Positions 11,738 through 24,337 of a stretch of DNA of 64,000 nt are shown here, piece after piece; the first letter of the stretch is position 1, and each line of letters starts with the position of its first letter. The position numbers and the translations under genes are program-made. The stretch covers positions 62,001 through 126,000 of the forward strand of contig CAJQUW010005567.1 in the NCBI GenBank assembly GCA_907163375.1, in the 5' to 3' direction. The stretch is from Prostheceraeus crozeri. Its lineage: Eukaryota; Platyhelminthes; Polycladida; Euryleptidae. The notes beneath the pieces were generated by a model. That model did not search any database. It worked only from the letters and a program-made list of their open reading frames with translations, and was not told where the DNA came from.

Positions 11738-11962
11738 TTATTTTCGATGAAAGTTCATCAAATGTCGCTTTAAGTTGGATGCATGCGACTCGGCTCCTCC
11801 AATCTTCTTGATGTGTGCTTCACACGGTTTTTCTCCAGTCTCTACCAAGCAGGATAATCCACATCCTTCTTCAAAAAATATGAGTGCGCTTTCGATTTTA
11901 ATATGCGCTGTGGAGGAGATATCAAACACGTTTAACGTGAGGATAAGAGGTAATATTCTCAA
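11738..11962 (-). pseudogene. BED-finger-like fragment
   Basis: A short minus-strand frame ends with HASNLKRHLMNFHRK, preceded by cysteines at ETGEKPCEAHIKK and GLSCLV. The S-N-L-x-R-H-L-x-x-x-H spacing is that of BED-type zinc fingers, common at the N-terminus of hAT transposases. The first cysteine pair is not well spaced and no transposase body follows, so this is at best a relic. Confidence 0.3.
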
Positions 11963-12262
11963 ACAAACTAGTATTTCATTTTTCTATCTGATTTGACCTT
12001 TGACGCGTAGGTGTGATCGAGGCTAGGAAGGCGTGTCTTCTCTACTAAATCACCGAGTGAAAAGACAATCCTTTTCCCACTATCACGGTTCATTCCTTCA
12101 ACTATTGTCAGCTTTGTATACACTGCTGTCTCTGTACTTTTGTTTGACGGAGAAAGTTGACATCAAGACAATGACAGCTATGCACGAGGATAAATAATTT
12201 GCTTGTATTATATTTCGGGTCTAGTTATAGTTTGCTACACAACATTACTATTATTAATTCTG

Positions 12263-12465
12263 TATTGCTATCATGATCAGTCAATTCCTTGGTGATTTCT
12301 TCATAAGTGTAGCAATTTGCTTATCTCACATTTGGTACTAGGTTACAACTGGAGTTCATTCAATAAAATCGAAACTATATACACATTGGGGATTTAATTA
12401 AAGCTGAGTTGCTACTCTACGTAATACGCTCACTTTACTAATGCACTTACTCTATGGCTGCATCG
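12263..12465 (+). repeat. Dispersed repeat copy 1 (matches 59327-59512)
   Basis: Shares long words with 59327-59512, for example TTGCTATCATGATCAGTCAA and TATACACATTGGGGATTT, in the same orientation. The two copies are about 47 kb apart in different introns of the same gene. The identity of the family is unknown; no terminal repeats or coding capacity were seen. Confidence 0.7.
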
Positions 12466-13720
12466 ACCCATACCGCTATTGCCATGTCAGGTGTTCTGCT
12501 TTCGCATCCTGAGCCGTTGCTCAACTTTCACTGCTTCGAATATCGCCCTCGGAGTGTTGCTCTCTTCGCCATTTTGCCAACAATAATCAATTAACAGCAA
12601 AATAAGATGACATAATCATTTTCCAGTATTTTCATAGCATCTTGAGGCTCGAATTTTGTCATTTTTGAAAGTTGTATTGGCAACACGGATGTTATCAGTA
12701 TTGCACTTATTTTGTCTGTTGAGTCAAGTATCTCATGATCTTTAATTCTTCTCAATTTGATAGATGTTGTCAGAGAAATAATATGCCTGTTGTTTCACAG
12801 GAGTTGTTTTGATGAGCTCGACATTGTATCATGTTGCAGATTTCTAATAATTATGAAATGCGACTCTTGTGGAAACAAACGTGTTTCAGGTGGATTCCCA
12901 TCATTACGCAAATGAATGAATGGCAAGCTTACAGTATTTGTATTCAGACACAGTCATTAAAATTGTTAACTAGACAGCCACTTGCGTCGTTCCGGTCTAA
13001 TCCAAAATAATTAATAGGCCGTCGGAGTTGAATTTTTCATTTGGTTTCCACAGGAGTCGCTCTCCAGAATTATAACTCTGACCACTTGCAATTGTAAATA
13101 TTTGCCATTTTCTTAGTTATTGTTGAACAGCGAAAGACAATCAAGGCTTCGGTTGCGTTAATCGTTTGTTGTAAAGGAGTACATCGGAATATTACTTATT
13201 GGCTCTGCAAATGACGAAGAGGCCCCTTGAGGGTGCGAACTCATCAAAATCAGCTGTGTGGTCGCAGGGCAATCATTGAGTCTGCGAGATGTAGAAATAG
13301 CTGCCACACTCTCTTTTTGTCATATTTGAAACTTATTCGAAATTAAGCCTGCTTTGTAGCTTGTGCTTTACGATAGGCTCAGTTATCATGTAGATATGAA
13401 GAAGTTATGAAACTGCATGGAACTGATGAAAATTGAAGTTCGGGTTTTTCAAGTAGCCTATATGTGCTATTGATATATTGATGCGAATTAATACAATAAT
13501 GAAGAACAAATGAATGAAAATCATTATGAAGTCTTTTAGACAGTCATTTAAATTTAGACTGGTAGACTATCCTCTGCTCACCCGAGACCTATCGTCCATC
13601 CCTATTCTGCAGGCCTGCAATAGTGGAATAATGACAAGACGATTGAATTGCAAGTGTTGATTGATATAGACTGAAAAGGAGATATTGATAAGATGGTGGT
13701 TCACTTCATCGATGGGGTCC

Positions 13721-14757
13721 TTTATCGACACGCAGATATCATGGATTTGAGTCATTTCATCGACATGTAGATATCATGGATTTGAGTCATATCATCGACA
13801 CGTAGATATCATGGATTTGAGTCATTTCATCGACACGTAGATATCATGGATTTGAGTCATTTCATCGACATGAAGATATCATGGATTTATTTCATTGACA
13901 CGTAGATATCATGGATTTGAGTCATTTCATCGACACGTAGATATCATGGATTTGAGTCATTTCATCGATACGTAGACATCATGGATTTGAGTCATTTCAT
14001 CGACACGCAGATATCATGGATTTGAGTCATTTCATTGACACGAAGATATCATGGATTTGAGTCATTTCATCGACACGAAGATATCATGGATTTGAGTCAT
14101 TTCATTGACACGTAGATATCATGGATTTGAGTCATTTCATCGACACGTAGATATCATGGATTTGAGTCATTTCATCGATACGTAGACATCATGGATTTGA
14201 GTCATTTCATCGACACGCAGATATCATGGATTTGAGTCATTTCATTGACATGTAGATATCATGGATTTGAGTCATTTCATTGACATGTAGATATCATGGA
14301 TTTGAGTCATTTCATTGACATGTAGATATCATGGATTTGAGTCATTTCATCGACACGAAGATATCATGGATTTGAGTCATTTCATTGACATGTAGATATC
14401 ATGGATTTGAGTCATTTCATTGACATGTAGATATCATGGATTTGAGTCATTTCATTGACATGTAGATATCATGGATTTGAGTCATTTCATTGACATGTAG
14501 ATATCATGGATTTGAGTCATTTCATTGACATGTAGATATCATGGATTTGAGTCATTTCATTGACACGTAGATATCATGGATTTGAGTCATTTCATCGACA
14601 CGCAGATATCATGGATTTGAGTCATTTCATTGACACGTAGATATCATGGATTTGAGTCATTTCATCGACACGTAGATATCATGGATTTGAGTCATTTCAT
14701 CGACACGTAGACATCATGGATTTGAGTCATTTCATTGACATGTAGATATCATGGATT
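13721..14757. repeat. 35-bp satellite array, about 29.6 copies
   Basis: Unit ATCATGGATTTGAGTCATTT, then CATCGACACGTAGAT. Variants at CGACACG/TGACATG/CGATACG, and TAGATATC/AAGATATC/CAGATATC/TAGACATC, come in runs, suggesting block duplication. One copy at about 13881 lacks five bases (GAGTC). The array ends cleanly at ATGGATTTAT (14750-14760). It lies in the first intron of the MGAT5-like gene. Confidence 0.97.
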
Positions 14758-14759
14758 TA

Positions 14760-16700
14760 TACATGATAGCCCTCTGGATTTTTTCAGCCCTCCCAGAAGG
14801 CAAGATAGAAAATATTGCCCTGTGACACTTTTCATATCATGGTAATAAATCTTCACAGATTTGAAAAGTATACATGTAACTGAAAGAATCGATTCATTTT
14901 AATGTTCAGAAGTACGTTGATTACCTTGATGTCTATGAATTGGTGAATAAATTATAGTAATAATAACAATGAGTAGTAGTCTATGTGGATGCAGAACTGA
15001 AAAAACCTTGTGCCAAAAATTAATCATTATGAATTAGTCTTCCACACACCAAATTTTGTTCTTTTGACTCCAAATTGCGATCTTATTGGCAACAGAGATT
15101 CTAGAAACGGAGAGATATCTGATGGACTCTGGTAGTCATTGATATTGACGCCTAATGCGCTTATACATGCATTTAGAAAAGGCTATGCGTGTGACATGTC
15201 AAAAATGACTCCTATTTTGATGAGGGTTGCGATGCCTTTCATCTTTTCATGAGTGCAAGAAGGGACACTTTCCAATCTCTTCAATTAAACGCTCATTGAA
15301 CTTATTTCCTCTTCAACTTTCAATTTCTGCAGCAGAATGAGAAACATCCAATGAGATTGTCTCTGGTTGAACTTTTTTCAACTTTGCGTTTTGACAGTTA
15401 TGTTCACATTTCATAAGAATAATAGTCTGCGTCATTTCATTCTTCTTACCGCATTACATGTTCATGTACATGCAGGTGTTTAACTGTCATCATAGATGTG
15501 AATAGTTAATTGAAAATTTATCTATGAATTGAACACGTAACATCACGTAGGTGATGTGATGTGGCCTTTGTTCCTTGAACTATCGCACTGCAGCTGCTGT
15601 CGATGAAGTGGACCACCACCGTTGACATATACTGCCTAACAGAAAACATTTGACACTGCTGTTAAATTTCTAAGCAGATCTAACTCCGAAACAAATTTCT
15701 ATGTGCTCTCACTAGCATGACCATATGAAGATATCGTTCATCCTTTTATACAGGATGAACGTTTGGATAAGTTTAAACATCGCTGTCTTTCTGACATAAG
15801 TTGGAACTGCATGATGGAAGATGAATTCGCGAAATGTGCGGCTATTGGAATGATCCGCTGTGGACGTAGCGCATGTTTGTGGAGAATTGGATGCATTGCA
15901 TGTACATGTAGGCTAACTGCTAGGAGTTGGTGAGTACGTTGGTGTGAAGAAGAAATTGGTGTGAAACAGGAAGGAGCTGAAACAACAAAGGAAACAGATA
16001 GTCACGTACAGAAAGCCGATGATTGTAGCAAAGAAATATCGGTTTCAGAGCGCTTCGTCTCTGGCAATAGACTGAAAATCTGTTGCTTGTATCAACTGTT
16101 GCGCTAGAACTGTATATTGACGAACTGAATTTGACAGTAGCTGGATTACACACGCATACCTCAATGACTTTGAACTGTAGTAGATGAACATGCTACAGGT
16201 CTCGAACACAAGCGAAGAAGGTTAGAATGATGAGATTGACATTCTGAAAGGAGTACTGATGAGTGACATCGCGTCATGTGGACGAGTCATCACGGTTTTT
16301 CCTCAATTTCCACGACGGAAGAGTTTGTAGACCTACTCACAGACTGTCGCGTGAGAGATAAAGTCTATAGTCTGCTGCATCTGAGAACATGGTGAACTCT
16401 GCAGTTGTTTCAGCGTCATGATTTCGGCCGGCATTTGACACGGAGGACAAGTCAAGGCTGCTATTGTCATCAAGACACTTCTCTCGGAGATTGTGACTCC
16501 TTTTGTTATTCCTACAATAAAGGGCACCATCTCATCATCCAAGATGACATTGTGAAGCTGCACAGAGCTCACCAGTCAAGTGATGGCAACCGCGCAATTC
16601 TTCACGCTCCCATGATCTTTCACCGATCGAGCTTGCGTGGGATGAACCTGGTAAAAGGGTGAGAAACTCGCATCCACAACCTAATGTGGATCCTCAACCT
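14760..16700. other. Intron sequence without recognisable features
   Basis: Unique AT-rich sequence. A small perfect hairpin (GTTCATCCT...AGGATGAAC) lies near 15738-15764. Short open frames on both strands show no family motifs. Confidence 0.5.
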
Positions 16701-16708
16701 AACATAAT

Positions 16709-16895
16709 GTGGTGTCCGTGGCACACTGGTTGCGTACTTGGACTAGCGATCTTATGGTACAGAGGTCGAACCCGGAAAGTGTCATTGGAAGTCGGCAGGA
16801 AGGGCATCCGGACTACAAAGCACCACAACGCTCCAAACAAAGTCTGACTTCAGTCAGCACCGTCCAAGGCCCCAGTAGGGGTAAGAAGTGACGTA
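16709..16895 (+). mobile_element. tRNA-derived SINE, copy 1
   Basis: The sequence GTCCGTGGCACACTGG, then GGTCGAACC, resembles tRNA A and B boxes of an RNA polymerase III promoter. It is followed by a body with GGAAGTCGGCAGGAAGGGCA, AAGTCTGACTTCAGTCAGCA and a tail. The same order occurs at 62645-62843 and, truncated, at 63705-63775. The body word GGAAGGGCATCC also occurs in LINE-paired SINEs of other animals (remembered, not checked). Ends are approximate. Confidence 0.75.
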
Positions 16896-18083
16896 AAATC
16901 CGTAAAAAAAATGGCCGATATAATTCTAAGTGTTAAGATCTTTTGTCACGCATTAGTCTTGAATAATCCTGAATGATGTCTAACTTGTACAATGCATGAT
17001 ACTGTCATATTACAGAGCTTTTGTGATCAAACCTCATTTGTCAGCGAAGACACCAAAAACTTGAATAAAGGGAGAGGAGGATTTCAAGTCAATTGCATGT
17101 CGGGTCAACGCGTCAGGGATGCATGATCTATTGCTGAATATGCAAATATTTCCGACACTGGGCACTTTCACCTGTATAAGGTGGTTACAATTATTGATCA
17201 GCCAGCATTGAGGATTATGCCGAATAGCTTGTGCACAGAGTTGCAAAAGTCGGAATTGGAATTGACGATATTGAACCTATAGTTCACTAAATAATGTCGA
17301 ATTCACTTCAATTCGATCGGACTCACTTATGCCAAAATAATATCATAGATATCATAAATATCAGTGTCAGTTATACCGTCAATCTTCAATCGCGCTCGCT
17401 GATATGTTGCCGTATACGCTGCTGTGTTGTTGTTCGCTGACGGGCAGGCAGTTGTTGTTACTTTTGTAGTTAAGTTACACTGCGACAGCCCGGAGTTCTT
17501 CTAACAGCTACTGAAGATGTCGTATGTGTTGTTGTTGTGTCAATTTCTCATCGTTTCTAATTTATACCATTTACCAATTTTTGAGACTTGACGATAAATT
17601 CACTTTCTTTTGAAAATTGAAAGAGTTTCCTTTAATCTCTGCTCGTTAGCTTTCCACCCGACCACATTTCGTTCTTATCACGGAATTTTTAATCTCCTTT
17701 TTTAGCATGGACCATTAATCAGTTTTCATGATATCATTTTTATCAATTACGTTATTCGCACATTTACTTTCTTTCTTCTGTCAGTTTATTAATAGATTCA
17801 TTCGCATCTCATCTCTCTCTCTCAGCGTTTGATTCTTTGCTGACAGTTAATTTTCTTTTCTTTCTTTTTTTCGCGAGATATTGAATATCTCGTTTACGAA
17901 GCGAAAATGGTGTAGGCCGACCGACTGAACTGTTTCGACTGGAATTGAAATTGGAATCAAAAAATTTCAGTGGAATTTTTCCAGCTCTGCTTGTGCAAGT
18001 CCACTGCTGTTTTCATTCGGAGATATTTTGCACTTCTGTTTATTCAAGGACTATTTGCTGTTGTCGAAGCTCGCAAATACACC

Positions 18084-21047
18084 CACAGGTGGCTCAAATC
18101 GAAAATAACTCAAAAAAATATACCAAGCTTGAAACTTTGGGGATAGTATGCACCTATGATGAGTATTTGATGGCTAAAGTATGAGCAAATTCTGTCGTGT
18201 ATTTTTAGAGAAAAATCCAAAAAAACCGGTTTTTTACATACTACTCATTAAAGTCATAACGTCATTACAATGCAAAAAAATATACCACGGTTGAATCAAA
18301 TTTTCTTTTTATTGGCATGCTTCACACACTCTATATTTAAAATTTCACTGAAATCTGTCGTGTAGTTGCTCCGCAAATTGCCCTTTTTGATTGAATTTTT
18401 AATAATATAGATGGTAGTAGTATATCTAGAATTTCATCAACTTAGAAAAATATACCCGACACTAGATTCATGAAGTACATTCATGGAACTCTAAATAGGC
18501 CACATCTAAAAATTTGTGCATTTCTATCGTGTCGTTTATGAGAAAATTATGATTTTGTATTTTCAGTAGTAGTATGAGTAGTACATTCCCACCCAATAAT
18601 GCATTAGTTAAAGAAAATATACCAGACTTGAAACTTCAAGATTTGGATGCTAGAAGTCTCTATGACAAAATACCAAAATTACAAGAAATTCTATCGTTGA
18701 CTTTTGTAGCAAGATGCAAAACTTCTTCGTGTGTTTTCAAGTAGTCTATTATTATTCAAGCAGTAGTGTTCAAGTATTCTACATGTATATTGCACTGTGC
18801 ATAGAATATCTGAAAGTACGCAATAAAAACAAAGGAAGCAGAAGAGTTATTCACTCAGAGAAAGCGGTGAAAAAGCGAACATAGTTAAAGTCTTTGACCG
18901 CTAGCAGCAACACGCTCCTTGACTTTGGCGTTGACTTGAAACGGTCTTTGAAGTGGTGATGACACGACTCTATTGCTTGCTCACTAAGCCATGCCAAACC
19001 GGGATTTTCATATTTGCAGAAACTGTACAAGATGGTGAAGTATTGTGGCACATGGGTTATCACATGGACCTTCAAGAACGGCCTTAACCCTGTTTGCTTG
19101 AAAGCAATGAGGAAATCATCAACTGACTGCTGCCAGTCCAAGTCACGTGTCATTCCTCCGCATTTTTGAAGAAATATACCATAATATTTCAAAGCATGGA
19201 ACGATGATGTCCTCTTGACGCACGGTGGAAACTTGTGGAGATTGTCCAGAATTGCATGCGCTCCTCTTCCTTCAAATGCGTGTCCATGGTATAATGAGCG
19301 AACCGCCCCGATACCTGTTAGGATGTTCTCCACATCTTCTTTCTCCTGATCAGTTAGAAATTCCGCCATTTTGTTGAACATGTTTTGAGCAATTCCCAGT
19401 GTCATATGCAAAACAGGGAGCGCACACTTGTAAATGGTAGGAGTTTGGCCATCGAATATCGATTCTGATATGCAGTTGTAGCATTCTGAAGCCTTTTGAT
19501 TTGATTCCATAAATCGATTCAAGTTATCCTGATGACTGTCTCCAGTACGCAGCGACAGTTCTTTATCGCCATCATGGTGATCTCCATGCTCCCAATCGCA
19601 GAAGACACAGGGAAATTTCGTATTCCCCGTAGACACTCCAGAAAGGAGCTGCAAGCACTTGAGATCACCGCTCAGTACAAAAGTGAACCGAGGATCTTCG
19701 AAAAATGTCACAAAGGGTGGCATTGTGAGGAGTGTTAGAAGATTGTGTCGGGATTCAGACACTTCGGTTACGCAAATCAGCAAAATGTCTGAAACTGAGT
19801 TTGAAAACTCGCGTTTATCGACAATCTGAGCTCCGATCTTGAGAAACCCCTGACCATGATCAATGCCAATCTTGACGTTGATCCCATTTATGTCTTCCAC
19901 TGTCGCAGAACACCAACTCTGGATGAGCTTGGGAATATCACGGCAAATGATCACCTGCATCGAAACAAGAACTCCTTCAGAATTTTCTATCTCTACCGCA
20001 TGGCTTTCAAACAAGTGGCCAATCGTTGCTTCCCTGTCGGAATACATTTTCTTTATACATGGAAACTTGATTGCAGAATATTTTGGTCCACCCATGCAGG
20101 AATTCAAATGTTTCAACGCTTTGTTGAAAACGGAAGCCGAAACACTTTTCAAACCAATCATACTTTTCAGAGGGACATTCGTAATTGTCTGACGGGCTCT
20201 ACCAGCGTTAGATCGAGGAGAGGAGACAACGATTCTTTTAGGTGGACCGTCACTGGCATCAGTGCTAGGAAGTATTAAAACATTTGAAATTACGTCAGCT
20301 TCATCATCAAAATATTGCAGTTTTATTTGACTCTTCACCATGAACTGTTTATGGATGTATCGCAAGTCAACGTTAATTTAAAGAGAAATAGTCAAAAAAG
20401 CGTCAAAAGGTTTTGCATCTTGCTACAAAAGTCAACGATAGAATTTCTTGTAATTTTGGTATTTTGTCATAGAGACTTCTAGCATCCAAATCTTGAAGTT
20501 TCAAGTCTGGTATATTTTCTTTAACTAATGCATTATTGGGTGGGAATGTACTACTCATACTACTACTGAAAATACAAAATCATAATTTTCTCATAAACGA
20601 CACGATAGAAATGCACAAATTTTTAGATATGGCCTATTTAAAGTTCCATGAATGTACTTCATGAATCTAGTGTCGGGTATATTTTTCTAAGTTGATGAAA
20701 TTCTAGATATACTACTACCATCTATATTATTAAAAATTCAATCAAAAAGGGCAATTTGCGGAGCAACTACACGACAGATTTCAGTGAAATTTTAAATATA
20801 GAGTGTGTGAAGCATGCCAATAAAAAGAAAATTTGATTCAACCGTGGTATATTTTTTTGCATTGTAATGACGTTATGACTTTAATGAGTAGTATGTAAAA
20901 AACCGGTTTTTTGGATTTTTCTCTAAAAATACACGACAGAATTTGCTCATACTTTAGCCATCAAATACTCATCATAGGTGCATACTATCCCCAAAGTTTC
21001 AAGCTTGGTATATTTTTTTGAGTTATTTTCGATTTGAGCCACCTGTG
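18084..21047 (-). mobile_element. 3-kb DNA transposon with about 638-bp terminal inverted repeats
   Basis: 18084-18722 and 20410-21047 are near-perfect inverse copies. Termini read CACAGGTGGCTC. The trinucleotide ACC lies on both outer flanks (18081-18083 and 21048-21050), a likely 3-bp target duplication. Between the arms is one intact ORF of 504 codons on the minus strand. CAC termini and a 3-bp duplication resemble the CACTA/CMC group, but the terminus is CACAG, so placement there is inference. High arm identity and an open ORF suggest recent activity. The unusually long repeats include many AAAATATACC words. Confidence 0.85.
18851..20365 (-). CDS. Putative transposase, 504 codons, uncharacterised family
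   Basis: Starts with ATG at 20365, 45 bp inside the right inverted repeat, and stops near 18851 just inside the left one. Possible RNase H-fold features: KIGIDHG with D169, LSGDLKC with D234, a C253-x-x-C256 pair followed by a His/Asp-rich stretch (GDHHDGD, 261-267), and FEGRGAH with E365. A D-D-E reading is therefore plausible. Near the C-terminus lies LSEQAIESCHHHFKDRF (460-476), a motif I associate with uncharacterised ORFs in repeat-rich invertebrate genomes. No DNA-binding domain (BED, THAP, HTH) is visible, and the start might be truncated relative to relatives. It is the only protein in the element. Confidence 0.7.
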   Translation of the reverse strand: MRYIHKQFMVKSQIKLQYFDDEADVISNVLILPSTDASDGPPKRIVVSSPRSNAGRARQTITNVPLKSMIGLKSVSASVFNKALKHLNSCMGGPKYSAIKFPCIKKMYSDREATIGHLFESHAVEIENSEGVLVSMQVIICRDIPKLIQSWCSATVEDINGINVKIGIDHGQGFLKIGAQIVDKREFSNSVSDILLICVTEVSESRHNLLTLLTMPPFVTFFEDPRFTFVLSGDLKCLQLLSGVSTGNTKFPCVFCDWEHGDHHDGDKELSLRTGDSHQDNLNRFMESNQKASECYNCISESIFDGQTPTIYKCALPVLHMTLGIAQNMFNKMAEFLTDQEKEDVENILTGIGAVRSLYHGHAFEGRGAHAILDNLHKFPPCVKRTSSFHALKYYGIFLQKCGGMTRDLDWQQSVDDFLIAFKQTGLRPFLKVHVITHVPQYFTILYSFCKYENPGLAWLSEQAIESCHHHFKDRFKSTPKSRSVLLLAVKDFNYVRFFTAFSE

Positions 21048-21059
21048 ACCCAGGATATT

Positions 21060-22470
21060 GTATTGTTTGTCTACCCTGGAGAAAATGAAATTTTAATGTA
21101 AGGCAAACAAGAAATAATGAACATTTCGTTCTCAAGTGTCAACAGCCTTGGTAACGGCAAACAATTTACCAATGTTAGTATTCCAGTGCCACGCGGACAA
21201 TAATCCAGAAATGTTTCCTGTACGTGACGAAAATCAAATTTGCTGAATTTGCTCATTGAGGATATTGGCTTGCTAATATTTTGTGTCATTTCTCAAAGCT
21301 AAGTCCTTTAATATAGTGACTTAAAATATCCAACCAATCTTCGAATTGCGACTGGTTCCAAACCTGGTCACTACTTCTATTAAGAAATATGTCGTCCTCC
21401 GATCTGAATTCCTTGCAGCCGCATGCGCTGCATTTCGCTCTGTAGGGCTTTGGAACTGACTTGCAATCTATGATTCAGCTGCACTACAAAGCCAGATGAA
21501 CAGGGCAGTTGATGTGCAATCCTTCAGCTTGTTCAGCTATTCTAGATGTTGTAGGCTAGGTCATTCCAGGCCGTGCTGTCGACCCATTGTAGGCCAGAAT
21601 GTTGCGTCCTCGACTGCCAAGGAATATCGTGCTGAAGTTGTTCAAGTTTGAGGACATCGAGCCTTGGCGGCATGTTTTTAATGTCTATATCATAAATTGC
21701 TGCAATGTAAACCATCCGCCATAGAACCACCTCAAATTTCAAAGAAAGTTTTATGTCATCATCACTACAGGTCAAAATTCGTAGCTCAAGTTGGCGTGTT
21801 TTACACTTTTCATCTCCTGTTGGGAGATGTCAAATCAACACGTTCATTTCTCAACAAAGATCACGAACATAAGATACTACAAATGATGTTACAAATACAC
21901 ATGATGATGACAAATGAGATGGTTGACAAGGTTTACAAGCAGATAAATTGATGTTTGAGAATATGACGCCATTTACAATGTAACTGCTGCTTGGATGTGA
22001 TAATGTCAAAGAAATGCATCATTTGTCGATGACGATTTGGTGATACAGCAATAAAAGAGAATGACAAGACATCTTTAGAAGTCGTGGGCATTACATGGGG
22101 CTATTACCAGGCAGTCATATGACCTCAATCTCAAATTTTCCAGGAAGTAGGAGCCACTTTGTCGGCATCTTCGATGTGTGGCAGGATTGAAATACGGCAC
22201 ACTGCAACACAAATACCTTTCTTCATGAATTTACCCTTTCCTTGAATTCATTTTCTCACCTTCAAGATTGTCAGCACCTATACCACAACAAAGAAGCCCG
22301 AAACCATTATTCCAGGAGAATCTTTGATGGTTTTCACTGTATATCTAGGATTCAGATTTGAGGTGCCTGGTTCACGTCGAGCAACCTTGAGGAGACAATC
22401 AAGCTGTAGAATCAACGATATGACCATCACAGCGCTTTCCAATTGTCTTTCCAGTGTCCGATTCAAATGT
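21060..22470. other. Intron sequence without recognisable features
   Basis: Unique sequence between the long-TIR transposon and the 76-bp tandem repeat. Short frames only, no domain motifs. Confidence 0.5.
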
Positions 22471-22475
22471 CTTCA

Positions 22476-22703
22476 GAAGAGTCACCTGTCGCTTCACATT
22501 GGTTTGGTGATCAATGGCTTCCTGGCAGACTTGCGAGCTGGTGGTGATGCTGAAGAGTCACCTGTCGCTTCACATTGGTTTGGTGATCAATGGCTTCCTG
22601 ACAGACTTGCGAGCTGGTGGTGATGCTGAAGAGTCACCTGTCGCTTCACATTGGTTTGGTGATCAATGGCTTCCTGACAGACTTGCGAGCTGGTGGTGAT
22701 GCT
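22476..22703. repeat. 76-bp tandem repeat, three copies
   Basis: Copies start at 22476, 22552 and 22628 with GAAGAGTCACCTGTCGCTTC. They are identical except for one G/A difference (CTGGCAGAC versus CTGACAGAC). The flanks TTGTCTTTCCAGT and TTGTCTTTTCAGT at the two sides are alike, suggesting that a larger unit was duplicated. Confidence 0.95.
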
Positions 22704-23544
22704 GAATTGTCTTTTCAGTATCATCACTCCAAAAGGAAAGAAGTTGACTTCTCAAACATCAACCTTCTCTCTTCGACCTCTGAACTGATATGGATATCAG
22801 TTCTTTCACTTGATTCCTCGACCTAGCTTTTCATTTTCGCACATTCACATCACCAGTTGCCTTATACCTCTTCTTGAAACTGAACTTCCTGAGATGCTCA
22901 AACGTAAAGCTCTTTGCTAATGCCTTTCGTTAGAGTGCTCGGATAGAGCAACAATTTGAGATGGAACATCAAGAGAATGATGTCCAATGACCGTGCTATC
23001 AGTGACTGTGAATATACTGCAGCGCGCCTTGAGTACATGCTAAGCCAATCAATTGCTGTAGTACCGGTGAAAAAATGAAGCAAGCGGCCATTGATTGCTA
23101 TTTTTATTGCCAAGAAAAATCCATTGGGGAAAATGTAGTGGAAACCAGGACTGTTTTAAACCGAACTCAATAAAAGTGTGACGCATGAACGAAGTAGTTT
23201 GACGATACCGTTCAGGATCTCAGAAGCAGGAGAAAGTAGTTGAGATATCAGTTACTAAGGAAAGCACCTTCAAATGGGTGCATCTCACCGTGAACAGAAG
23301 ACTACTACATCACATGGCGAAATTTCAAACACACAAATACATAGCTATTTTCTTGAGAGAGTAAATATCAACTTTTCCTCCCACAGCTATGGTGTACAGT
23401 CCGTGCGCAGCGAGGGATGGACAGATAGCTAAAAAAAGGAGGAAACGTTTATTTCCTCTGGAAGGAATGTAGCTTTTCATTTTGTGATTTATGGATGTCT
23501 ATTAATATAACTTTTATCAGAAGCAGGCAAAGAAGAACATTTTC

Positions 23545-24330
23545 ATGAATTCCGAATCAAGTTTACCAACTTCAATGAAAGAATCAACCATCAAAAATGA
23601 AGTGAAGCGAATACGTGAAAGTTCCACAGTACAGGAAAATGAAGATAGAGCACTGACTGAGTTTGAGCGAATACTTGGACTAAATGATTACGACAATCAA
23701 TTCATCAAAAGTGTAATCAAAACAAATTCCAAGAGAAGGTGCAGAAATATGAACAATTATCCCACGTTCTACATGTCAGTCCCATTTGTATCAGATTATG
23801 TCAACAGAAAGATTAAAAGAGCTTTTCAGCATGAGAAAATAAACATTCGCCTTTATCATCGCTCGAAAACATTACAACAAAAACTCAAGAGACCAAAACT
23901 GAAACAAACGTGCACAATGAAGAACTGTCCTATGAAAAATGACAACTGTGGCAGAAAAGTGGTGGTATATAAGATCCAATGTTCATGCGGATCTGTCTAC
24001 ATTGGAAGTACAGTGCGTCCCTTACACACAAGAATTCGAGAGCACTTATTTTACAACAAATCCGCCATCTATGATCACAAGCTCATCTGTCAGCATAGAA
24101 ATTGTGTCACATGCTAAAGACGCAGTATATCTTCGTCTCAAAGAGGCACTCATAATCAAGACAGCCCAACCTGACCTGAACAGGCGTGATGAAGGACAAG
24201 ATATCTATACAGTGATATATACATGACATTTTGATTTTTGAAAACATTTTTATATAGCTTTGTACTCCATTTGTAAATCTTTTCTACTCTATACTTTGAA
24301 AAGGGCTGTCACAGCCGAAATAAACTCATC
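23545..24330 (+). mobile_element. Penelope-like retroelement, 3' fragment with GIY-YIG endonuclease
   Basis: The first frame (23545-24117) covers the linker and the endonuclease. Residues 79-115 carry SVPFVSDYVNRKIKRAF, typical of the region after the reverse transcriptase. Cysteines follow at 123, 128, 135, 146 and 148, then VVVYKI (139-144), YIG (152-154) and RPLHTRIREH with the catalytic-type arginine. A one-base shift near 24085-24115 moves the C-terminal RLKEALIIKTAQPDLNR into another frame (to 24226). The reverse transcriptase is absent, so this is 5'-truncated. The 3' end contains a stem GGCTG/CAGCC followed by GAAATAAA at 24304-24324. Confidence 0.82.
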
Positions 24331-24337
24331 GAGTTAT

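Noticed and set aside
13721-14757. Regular 35-bp repeats resembling a CRISPR array
   Set aside because: Units are contiguous with no unique spacers, there are no cas genes, and the surrounding gene is animal with spliced exons.
16240-16290. ACTGATGAGTGACATCGCGTCAT as a hammerhead core
   Set aside because: CTGATGA is followed by an imperfect stem but no GAAA at the required position, and no mobile element surrounds it.
19532-20278. Plus-strand frames of 68, 109 and 140 codons
   Set aside because: They are shadows of the minus-strand 504-codon transposase ORF.
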